DNA of 64,000 nucleotides. Origin: Myxococcales bacterium (lineage in GTDB: Bacteria > Myxococcota_A > Polyangia > Polyangiales > Ga0077539). Positions within the stretch are counted from its first letter, which is position 1, and each line of letters starts with the position of its first letter. The stretch spans positions 242,726-306,725 of the forward strand of contig JAEUKH010000022.1 of the NCBI GenBank assembly GCA_016792845.1, read 5' to 3'. The notes beneath the pieces are model-generated. The model was not told the DNA's origin. It saw nothing but the letters and a program-made list of their open reading frames with translations, and searched no databases. This document shows positions 52,274 to 58,452 of this stretch, piece after piece. The position numbers were made by a program, and so were the translations under genes.

Positions 52274-53403
52274 GGTCACCCCGCCAGGTCGAGAGCTTCA
52301 AGCTCCGCGATGGGCCGCGCAGCTTCTCGTGGCAAGAGGGCGAGGCCCTTCACTTCCTCGACGTGCTCCTCGGGCGCGCGGCCGACCTCCCGACCGAGAC
52401 GGTGAAGCTCTCGCGGCTCCGGCCCGAGCTCGTCGCCGCGGGGGCCGATCGCCTCAAGCGCGCGGTGCTCGGGTGGTTGATCCGTGCGGGCGGCTGGCGC
52501 GAGCGGCTCTACCTCCGTCGGGGGCAACGCCGACGCGGCAACGGCTTTGACAGCGCCCTCGGCGAAGGCTTCACCCTCGCCTTCGGCCCCGCGAGCCGGG
52601 CCCTCTGGGTCGAGGGCTTCGCGGTGCTCCCGAGCCTCGCGGCGCTCAGCGACGACAGCCGAAAGCCGGGCACCCAGCTCGCGCGCATCGACGCGTGGGC
52701 GGGCGAGCCCTCAGCGGTCGGCGACTGGGTCTTCGCCTGGCTCATCTACGAGCGCACGGCGCGCTGGCGCCTGCCCCTCGACGCCCGCGAGCGCCTGCGG
52801 AGCACCCTTCGCGCGCTCTCGCCCTTGGTGCGGCTCATGTCGGCCCCGAAGCCCGACAGCCTCGGCGCGCTCAGGGCCACCCTCGCGCAGCTCGTGCTGC
52901 CCGAACATCGAAGGGTCGTCGAGCTGGCCGAGGCCCGCCTCACCGCGGCCTGGTACGAGCGCCTCGGCGAGGTGATGGCCCTTCGTTACGACACCGAGGC
53001 CATGATCGCAGGGTGGAGCGGCTTCTCTCAGACCCTCAGCGCCTGGCTCGACTGCCTCGACGCAGCGGGCAGTCTCGACCTCGCCCGGCCGGTGATGGCG
53101 CTCTACGCGCGGGTCTTGCGGTACCGCTTCAGCGGCGACCTCGCGACGCTGCGGGGCACCCTCGAATCGGCCGCCACGGTGCGCTCGGTCGCGCAGCGCG
53201 ACAGCTTCTTCGGGGCCGTGCGGGGGCTCTTCGAGGTCGGCCTGCGGCTCTACACCTTGCGCGACACCCTCGCCCAGGAGCGCTACGGCGACCCGCGCTT
53301 CGAAGAGGCCCAGATCTACCTCCGCGACATCGACGCGACCCTCGACGCGAGCCGCCCCCGGCTCGACGCCCTGGCCCGCACCTTCTCGAACGTGATCGGT
53401 TGA
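52270..53403 (+). CDS. Unknown protein translationally coupled to the radical SAM gene
   Basis: The protein has 377 aa and the ATG overlaps the radical SAM stop. The N-terminal 90 residues are basic (RERLYLRRGQRRRGNGFD). The rest is helical with Trp/Leu-rich segments (GDWVFAWLIYERTARWRL, GFSQTLSAWLDCLDAA, FFGAVRGLFEVGLRLYTL). There is no signal peptide or transmembrane span and no recognised domain. The coupling suggests it is the substrate or partner of the radical SAM enzyme. Confidence 0.65.
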   Translation: MRSPRQVESFKLRDGPRSFSWQEGEALHFLDVLLGRAADLPTETVKLSRLRPELVAAGADRLKRAVLGWLIRAGGWRERLYLRRGQRRRGNGFDSALGEGFTLAFGPASRALWVEGFAVLPSLAALSDDSRKPGTQLARIDAWAGEPSAVGDWVFAWLIYERTARWRLPLDARERLRSTLRALSPLVRLMSAPKPDSLGALRATLAQLVLPEHRRVVELAEARLTAAWYERLGEVMALRYDTEAMIAGWSGFSQTLSAWLDCLDAAGSLDLARPVMALYARVLRYRFSGDLATLRGTLESAATVRSVAQRDSFFGAVRGLFEVGLRLYTLRDTLAQERYGDPRFEEAQIYLRDIDATLDASRPRLDALARTFSNVIG

Positions 53404-53449
53404 GCGCGGGGCGCTGGCGGCGGGCGCCGCGAGGCTGCAAGATCACCCT

Positions 53450-53971
53450 ATGAGCCTCGCGTACCGCGCCAACTGGGTCACCGTGTCGAGCACGGTCACC
53501 CACGGTGACACCCTGAACCTTGAGCTGAGCCTCCTCGGCATCTTGCCCGCCCCTGAGATGGCCGCGCTCATGCGTGAGACGCTCCGGGCCGACGGGTGGC
53601 GCGAGGGGCCCTCGGGCGCCCTTGAGAAGCGCGAAGGCGAGGTCACGATGACGCTCTCGCCCGACGGCCAGCGGGTCGAGGCTCGGCTCGCCCTCACCCG
53701 CGAGGTGAGCACCCGGGCGCCCGACGCGGCCGCGGCGAAGGTGGCCCTCGAGGGCGCCGCGCAGCGGGCCGAAGACGAGGTGCGCGCGACGGCGGCGGCG
53801 CGGCTCACGGCCCTCGAACCCGACCTGCGGGTGAAGCTCGGCGAGGCCGTTCAGCGGGTGTACGCCGAGGCGCTGCGCACCAAAGCGGCCGCCCTCGGTG
53901 AGGTCGAGAGCGTGCGCGAGACCCGCGACGCCGACGGCGCCTACGAGGTCACGATCCGGGTGAAGGTCTGA
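53450..53971 (+). CDS. Small alpha/beta protein of unknown family, third gene of the radical SAM group
   Basis: The protein has 173 aa. It begins YRANWVTVSSTVTHGDTLNL, then ILPAPEMAALMRETLRADGW, and ends in a long Ala/Glu/Arg-rich helix and a terminal strand (YEVTIRVKV). It has no catalytic motif. It lies 46 bp after the 377-aa gene. Similar compact proteins accompany vWA/MoxR or FtsH-type ternary conflict systems, but no such ATPase is next to it, so I leave the family open. Confidence 0.6.
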   Translation: MSLAYRANWVTVSSTVTHGDTLNLELSLLGILPAPEMAALMRETLRADGWREGPSGALEKREGEVTMTLSPDGQRVEARLALTREVSTRAPDAAAAKVALEGAAQRAEDEVRATAAARLTALEPDLRVKLGEAVQRVYAEALRTKAAALGEVESVRETRDADGAYEVTIRVKV

Positions 53972-53984
53972 GCCGCCCCGAGGC

Positions 53985-55331
53985 TTACAGCTCGTGCTTG
54001 CGGATCAAGCGGTACACATAGCTCCGGTCGAGCCCTGAGGCCTGCGCGATGGCCACGGTGTCGCGCTTGTGCCGCTCGACCATCAGCCGAATGTACTCGC
54101 GCTCGAGATGTTCGAGCCAGCGGTCGCGCACGACCTTGAACAGCTCCTCGACGCTCACCGGGGGGAAGACCTCTCGGGCCCCCGGCGCTGGTGTCGCCGC
54201 CGCCGGGAGGCTCGGCGTCGCCCGACGCGGGTCGCCCATCTCAAGGGCCTCGCGGGCCCCGAGGGCCATGGCCCGTTCGACAAAGTTTCGAAGCTCGCGC
54301 ACGTTGCCGGGCCAGCGCTTGCGGCTAAGCTCGCGCAAGAGCTCGGGGCTCACGGTCTGACTCGACGAGCCAGGCAAGAGGCGCTCGACCAAGAGGGGGA
54401 TGTCGTCCATCCGTTCGCGGAGCGGGGGCACCGTGACCGGGAGCACCGAGAGGCGAAAGAACAAGTCTTCTCGGAAGGTGCCCTTGTTGACCATCTCGCC
54501 GAGGTCGCGGTGCGTCGCCGCGAGGAAGCGCACGTTCACCTTGCGGTGGTGGCTCTCGCCGAGGCGCCGCACCATCTTCGACTCGATGGCCCGCAAGAGC
54601 TTCGGCTGCATTGACAAGGGCAGCTCGCCGATCTCATCGAGGAAGACCGTGCCCCCCTCGGCGCTCTCGATGGCCCCGGGCCGCGCCGTCGCCGCCCCGG
54701 TGAAGGCCCCCTTGGCGTGCCCGAAGAGCTCGCCCTCCAAGAGCGACTCTGCGAGGGCCCCGCAGTCGACCACGACGTAGGGCTTGTTCGACCGCGCCGA
54801 GTGCTCGTGAATGGCCTTGGCCACCAGCTCTTTGCCTGTGCCCGTCTCACCATGGATGAGCACCGTCGAATCGCTCTCGGCGAGCCGCGCGAGCCGCGCG
54901 AAGAGGGCGCGCATGAGGTTGCTGCGACCCCAAAGAGGCCCGAAGCGCTCGAAGGGCCAGAGCTCGATCTCGTAGTCGTTCTGCGCGTAAAAGAGCGTGA
55001 GGTCGACGGTGCCGATGTGGAGCGTGCCCCCGTCGGGCACCAAGGCCTCGCGCACCAACACGCCGTTGACCCAGGTGCCGTTGCTGCTCCCAAGGTCTCG
55101 AACCCACACCCCGGCGTCGTGGACCTCAAGCGCGGCGTGGATGCGCGACGCCTCGTTCGATTCGACGACGATGTCACACTCGTCGGCAGACCCGATCACC
55201 ACGCGCCCCGAGATCAGCCGCGAGTGCGAACCCCGAGGTGACATCCACCGAAGTTGAGGCTCGCGGAAGATAGCTTTTCGTGCAAAGCCAAAGTCTCCCG
55301 CCGAGACAATTGTCTTGTCTGCGAAATCCAT
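53985..55331 (-). CDS. FHA-domain sigma-54-dependent transcriptional activator
   Basis: The protein has 448 aa. An FHA phosphothreonine-binding domain covers about residues 40-105 (VVIGSADECDIVVES, SRIHAAL, RDLGSSNGTWVNGV). The AAA+ domain covers about 130-365 with Walker A GETGTGKE near 158, the sigma-54 contact loop GAFTGA near 207, Walker B GTVFLDEIGEL, and RWPGNVRELRNF. A Fis-type helix-turn-helix ends the protein (AIAQASGLDRSYVYRLI). FHA activators respond to Ser/Thr kinase phosphorylation. It is divergent from hcp1, and all three hcp genes have sigma-54 promoters, so they are the likely targets. The Ser/Thr kinase at 62196 could be the input. Confidence 0.95.
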   Translation of the reverse strand: MDFADKTIVSAGDFGFARKAIFREPQLRWMSPRGSHSRLISGRVVIGSADECDIVVESNEASRIHAALEVHDAGVWVRDLGSSNGTWVNGVLVREALVPDGGTLHIGTVDLTLFYAQNDYEIELWPFERFGPLWGRSNLMRALFARLARLAESDSTVLIHGETGTGKELVAKAIHEHSARSNKPYVVVDCGALAESLLEGELFGHAKGAFTGAATARPGAIESAEGGTVFLDEIGELPLSMQPKLLRAIESKMVRRLGESHHRKVNVRFLAATHRDLGEMVNKGTFREDLFFRLSVLPVTVPPLRERMDDIPLLVERLLPGSSSQTVSPELLRELSRKRWPGNVRELRNFVERAMALGAREALEMGDPRRATPSLPAAATPAPGAREVFPPVSVEELFKVVRDRWLEHLEREYIRLMVERHKRDTVAIAQASGLDRSYVYRLIRKHEL

Positions 55332-55407
55332 TCGTCTCCGACCCGCTCTCAGACCTTTCTATCCCATTCGGCCGGGCCATTCTACCCGGTGGACTACAAA
55401 CCAACCT

Positions 55408-55450
55408 TTGGACTGTCGTCCAACGGCGGATTGGATTCATTGCCAATCCG
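55408..55450. promoter_or_regulatory. Two adjacent dyads upstream of hcp1 (candidate activator binding sites)
   Basis: TTGGACTGTCGTCCAA (55408-55423) is a perfect 6-bp inverted repeat with a 4-bp spacer. Right after it, CGGATTGG and CCAATCCG (55427-55434 and 55443-55450) form a second dyad. They lie about 75-115 bp upstream of the -24/-12 element, a normal place for sigma-54 enhancer sites. A related pair precedes hcp3. Confidence 0.5.
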
Positions 55451-55523
55451 GCCTGCGGGGGGTTTGTGCAGATTGGCGCGCCCTGCGGCGAGATCGCGAC
55501 GGCGGGCCCTGGCCGCGCCGAGG

Positions 55524-55539
55524 TGGCACACAACCTGCT
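55524..55539 (+). promoter_or_regulatory. Sigma-54 promoter of hcp1
   Basis: TGGCACACAACCTGCT carries GG and GC separated by exactly 10 bp and matches TGGCACR-N4-NTGC. Transcription would begin about 12 bp after the GC, near 55550, leaving a leader of about 70 nt. Equivalent elements precede hcp2 and hcp3. Confidence 0.75.
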
Positions 55540-55620
55540 TGAGGGTCGGCGCCTTTCTCGACGGGGTGTTGCCGAGCACTGCGGCTTCGGCACACGAGAC
55601 GAGTTGCGCGGAGAAACACC

Positions 55621-56112
55621 ATGGCTGAGACAGTCCACCTCTACCTCAAGGCGAACGGCACCGACATCAACGGCGAGAGCTCACAGACCTCGCTCGGTCG
55701 TGAGAACTCGATCGAGTGCGTGTACTACGAGCAGGGCGTGATCACCGCGCGTGAGGCCGGTTCGAGCCTCGCCACGGGCCGTCGTCAGTACAACCCGCTC
55801 CTCATCCGTAAGCGCATCGACAAGGCCACCCCGCTCATCGCGAAGGCCCTTGTTGAGAACACGGTGATCGAAGGCACCTTCAAGTTCTTCCGCCCGAACC
55901 CCACGGGTGACGGCACCACCGAGCAGTTCTTCACGGTGCAGATCAAGCAGGGCCGCGTGGCTTCGCAGAAGCAGTTTGTGCCCGACACCATCGTGCCGGC
56001 CACCTCGACCGAGCCCCCCCTCGAAGAGATCTCGTTCGTGTTCCACACCATCAACTGGACGTACACCAACGGCGGTGTGACCCACGAAGACACCTGGAAT
56101 CAGCAGCGCTGA
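55621..56112 (+). CDS. Hcp-family type VI secretion tube protein (copy 1)
   Basis: The protein has 163 aa, typical of Hcp. It starts MAETVHLYLKANGTDINGES, has IECVYYEQG, then RQYNPLLIRKRIDKATPLIAKA and FFRPNPTGDGTTEQFFTV, and ends NWTYTNGGVTHEDTW, matching the EvpC/Hcp1-type family (hexameric tube that is expelled by T6SS and carries effectors). The GGAG ribosome-binding site is 7 bp before the ATG in the shared leader GCGGAGAAACACCATGG. Copies 2 and 3 follow on the same strand. No other T6SS gene is in the window. Confidence 0.92.
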   Translation: MAETVHLYLKANGTDINGESSQTSLGRENSIECVYYEQGVITAREAGSSLATGRRQYNPLLIRKRIDKATPLIAKALVENTVIEGTFKFFRPNPTGDGTTEQFFTVQIKQGRVASQKQFVPDTIVPATSTEPPLEEISFVFHTINWTYTNGGVTHEDTWNQQR

Positions 56113-56133
56113 TCGGGTCTCGTCGGGCGCGCC

Positions 56134-56191
56134 AGAGCGCAGGGTAGGCCTACGGGTCTGCCGCTGCGCTCTGCGCATTTGGGCCTCTGCG
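56134..56191 (+). terminator. Stem-loop plus conserved 3' element after hcp1
   Basis: AGAGCGCAG (56134-56142) pairs with CTGCGCTCT (56164-56172), followed at once by GCGCATTTGGGCCTCTGCG (56173-56191). The latter element recurs after hcp2 and hcp3 in similar positions, so termination or mRNA stabilisation is likely. Confidence 0.5.
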
Positions 56192-56436
56192 TGTCGCCTC
56201 CTCCGAACTTGTAGCCACCGCAAATCCTCACCGCCTCTGGTCACGGCCCCGCGCGGGTGTCGCCTCGCGCCGTAGTCCGCAGCCGCGTGCGCCGATGGCG
56301 CGAGTCGCCCTGACAGAGGCCGCGCCGTCAGCGCCCCCCCACACACCGTGTCGAGGCGGCCCGTCGAGGAGGGGCGACGGGCGTCGTTGGGTGGGCGAAG
56401 GCGCGGGCCGAGCGGTCGTGCGAAGTCGGCGCTGGT

Positions 56437-56452
56437 TGGCACAGACCCTGCT
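56437..56452 (+). promoter_or_regulatory. Sigma-54 promoter of hcp2
   Basis: TGGCACAGACCCTGCT has the GG-N10-GC spacing and the same flanking CTGCTT as hcp1's promoter (TGGCACA...CTGCTT). It lies 84 bp before the hcp2 ATG. Confidence 0.75.
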
Positions 56453-56535
56453 TCGGGAGCCGCGCCTGCAACGGAGCGCAGGGGGGCCAGCACTGAGGCT
56501 GGCGTCACTGGCTTCGTCCAACGCGGAGAAACACC

Positions 56536-57027
56536 ATGGCTGAGACAGTCCACCTTTATCTCAAGGCGAACGGCACCGACATCAACGGCGAGAGCTCACA
56601 GACCTCGCTCGGTCGCGAGAACTCAATCGAGTGCGTGTACTTCGAGCAGGGTGTGGTCACCGCGCGTGAGTCGGGCTCAGGGATGGCCACGGGCCGCCGT
56701 CAGTACACCCCGCTTCTCATCCGTAAGCGCATCGACAAGGCCACCCCGCTCATCGCCAAGGCGCTCTGTGAGAACCAGGTGATCGAAGGCACCTTCAAGT
56801 TCTTCCGCCCGAACCCCACGGGTGACGGCACCACCGAGCAGTTCTACAGCATCCAGGTGAAGCAGGGCCGCCTGAACTCGCAGAAGCTCTTCGTGCCCGA
56901 CACCATCGTGCCGGCCACCTCGACCGAGCCCCCGCTCGAAGAAGTCTCGATGGTCTTCCACACCATCAGCTGGACGTACACCAACGGCGGCATCACCCAC
57001 GAAGACACCTGGAACGCCAACCGCTGA
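56536..57027 (+). CDS. Hcp-family type VI secretion tube protein (copy 2)
   Basis: The protein has 163 aa and is nearly identical to copy 1. Differences cluster in FEQGVVTARESGSGMATGRR, the central CENQVIEG region, YSIQVKQGRLNSQKLF and VSMVFHTISWTYTNGG, and the C-terminus is NANR. The leader before the ATG is the same as in copy 1. The copies may form mixed tubes or carry different effectors, since changes fall in patches rather than randomly. It has its own promoter and 3' element, so it is a separate transcription unit. Confidence 0.92.
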   Translation: MAETVHLYLKANGTDINGESSQTSLGRENSIECVYFEQGVVTARESGSGMATGRRQYTPLLIRKRIDKATPLIAKALCENQVIEGTFKFFRPNPTGDGTTEQFYSIQVKQGRLNSQKLFVPDTIVPATSTEPPLEEVSMVFHTISWTYTNGGITHEDTWNANR

Positions 57028-57048
57028 ATTCAGCCTCAGGCACCGTCT

Positions 57049-57100
57049 AAGCGCGTCGAGCTTCACCGTTCGGCGCGCTTCGCGTTTGGGGCCTCCGCGC
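57049..57100 (+). terminator. Stem-loop plus conserved 3' element after hcp2
   Basis: AAGCGCG (57049-57055) pairs with CGCGCTT (57074-57080), followed by CGCGTTTGGGGCCTCCGCG. The same kind of stem followed by CGCRTTTGGG(G)CCTCYGC appears after hcp1 and hcp3. Confidence 0.5.
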
Positions 57101-57200
57101 GGTCGCCGCCTCCCTCCCGCCCGCCATCGCCCAGGGCACGCCGCCCGAAACACGCCACCCATCGCACGCGGCTCGGAACACCCTGCTCGGAACACGCAGC

Positions 57201-57250
57201 GTCTCGGCGCGCGTCTCGGTGCGCGTCTCGGTGCGCGTCTCGGTGCGCGT
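57201..57250. repeat. 12-bp tandem repeat, four copies
   Basis: GTCTCGGTGCGC is repeated four times (first unit GTCTCGGCGCGC). It is in the hcp2-hcp3 intergenic region, function unknown, probably slippage. Confidence 0.8.
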
Positions 57251-57390
57251 CCGCCTCGCGTTCGCCGTGCTCGGAGTCTGCCCGGGGATAAGGGGCGCTG
57301 GGCCTTCCGCGAGACTCCGCGCGGCCTCACGGGCTGAGCGCTGGGGTGCACCCTCCTGGCGTCTGCCATCTTACCCCCCCTCGCAGAACT

Positions 57391-57436
57391 TTGGACACGA
57401 GTCCGATCTTGGAAGGGCGTTGGACTGCAAGCCAAC
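57391..57436. promoter_or_regulatory. Two dyads upstream of hcp3 (candidate activator binding sites)
   Basis: TTGGACACGAGTCCGA (57391-57406) has the same half-sites and 4-bp spacer as the hcp1 dyad with one mismatch. GTTGGACTGCAAGCCAAC (57419-57436) is a second near-palindrome. The pair is about 175-220 bp before the hcp3 sigma-54 promoter, mirroring hcp1. Confidence 0.45.
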
Positions 57437-57610
57437 CACAGGGCGCTCGGGCTCGGGGCCCGTGTGCATGCTCGCCAACGCCTCATTGAGCCCGCGCGGG
57501 CCTCGCGCGCGGCGAAGCCCTGGCCCGGGGCTGTGTGTTCTTCGCGCGATGGCGCGCTCCGCCCTGACGGGCTGCGGGCGGCGGGCGAAAGCGCTTCGAG
57601 GCCGACGCCG

Positions 57611-57626
57611 TGGCATAGGCTGTGCT
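57611..57626 (+). promoter_or_regulatory. Sigma-54 promoter of hcp3
   Basis: TGGCATAGGCTGTGCT has GG-N10-GC spacing and ends TGCTT as in the other two. It differs from the consensus by T for C at position 6. The hcp3 ATG is 92 bp downstream. Confidence 0.65.
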
Positions 57627-57717
57627 TACAGCCGTGCGCCTCACGACGATCGGGGCACGGGCGCAGGGGTGATGTTGCCCCAAGGGCCGTGCACGAAGTC
57701 TCACGCGGAGAAACACC

Positions 57718-58209
57718 ATGGCTGAAACAGTCCACCTTTATCTCAAGGCGAACGGCACCGACATCAACGGCGAGAGCTCGCAGACCTCGCTCGGTCGCGA
57801 GAACTCGATCGAGTGCGTGTACTTCGAGCAGGGTGTGGTCACCGCGCGGGAGTCGGGCTCGGGGATGGCCACGGGCCGTCGTCAGTACAACCCGCTCCTC
57901 ATCCGCAAGCGCATTGACAAGGCTTCGCCGCTCCTCTCGAAGGCGCTCTGCGACAACCAGGTCATCGACGCGACCTTCAAGTTCTTCCGTCCGAACCCCA
58001 CGGGTGACGGCACCACCGAGCAGTTCTTCACGATCGCGTTCAAGAAGGGCCGCATCAACTCGCAGAAGCAGTTTGTGCCCGACACGATCGTGCCGGCCAC
58101 CTCGACCGAGCCCCCGCTCGAAGAGCTGACCTTCGTGTTCCACACCATCAACTGGACGTACACCAACGGCGGTGTGACCCACGAAGACACCTGGGATCAG
58201 CAGCGCTGA
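57718..58209 (+). CDS. Hcp-family type VI secretion tube protein (copy 3)
   Basis: The protein has 163 aa, the third paralogue. It keeps the Hcp frame (MAETVHLYLKANGTDINGES through HEDTWDQQR) but differs at KASPLLSKALCDNQVIDATF and FFTIAFKKGRINSQKQ. The N-terminal half is almost identical to copy 2 and the last 40 residues nearly match copy 1, which suggests gene conversion between copies. The ribosome-binding leader is identical to the others. The DUF4139 gene follows 243 bp downstream with its own ribosome-binding site. Confidence 0.92.
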   Translation: MAETVHLYLKANGTDINGESSQTSLGRENSIECVYFEQGVVTARESGSGMATGRRQYNPLLIRKRIDKASPLLSKALCDNQVIDATFKFFRPNPTGDGTTEQFFTIAFKKGRINSQKQFVPDTIVPATSTEPPLEELTFVFHTINWTYTNGGVTHEDTWDQQR

Positions 58210-58255
58210 TTCTCTCCCGCACCTTCACGGTGTGGGCTGCACGACGCGTCGCGGC

Positions 58256-58300
58256 GGGCCTTCGGGCCCAAGGCGGCGCGTTTCGCATTTGGGCCTCCGC
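58256..58300 (+). terminator. UUCG-type hairpin plus conserved 3' element after hcp3
   Basis: GGGCCTTCGGGCCC (58256-58269) makes a 5-bp stem with a TTCG loop. CGCATTTGGGCCTCCGC (58284-58300) is the third copy of the conserved 3' element. It is followed by nothing recognisable until the next gene. Confidence 0.5.
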
Positions 58301-58452
58301 CCGCCCAAAGACGGGGCGTCGTCGGGGCGGCGTGACCGGGTACGGCGTGCTTTGTGGCCAAGCCTCGTGGCGGGTGGTGCATCGATCGCTCGGCGCTTGG
58401 ACTCGCCTCACGGCGGTGTACCCTCGGCGCGGGGCATTCACGGAGGTGTTTG

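Larger units (their letters stand above)
55332..55620. other. Divergent regulatory region between the activator and hcp1
   Basis: These 289 bp hold two adjacent dyads (55408-55423 and 55427-55450), a sigma-54 promoter (55524-55539) and the leader of hcp1. No gene is apparent. Confidence 0.6.
56113..56535. other. Intergenic region between hcp1 and hcp2
   Basis: About 420 bp containing the hcp1 3' stem-loop element and the hcp2 sigma-54 promoter at 56437-56452. I see no clear enhancer dyad like those before hcp1 and hcp3, and no gene. Confidence 0.5.
57028..57717. other. Long intergenic region between hcp2 and hcp3
   Basis: About 690 bp. It holds the hcp2 3' element, a 12-bp tandem repeat (57201-57250), two dyads (57391-57436) and the hcp3 sigma-54 promoter (57611-57626). 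No gene has support. Confidence 0.5.
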
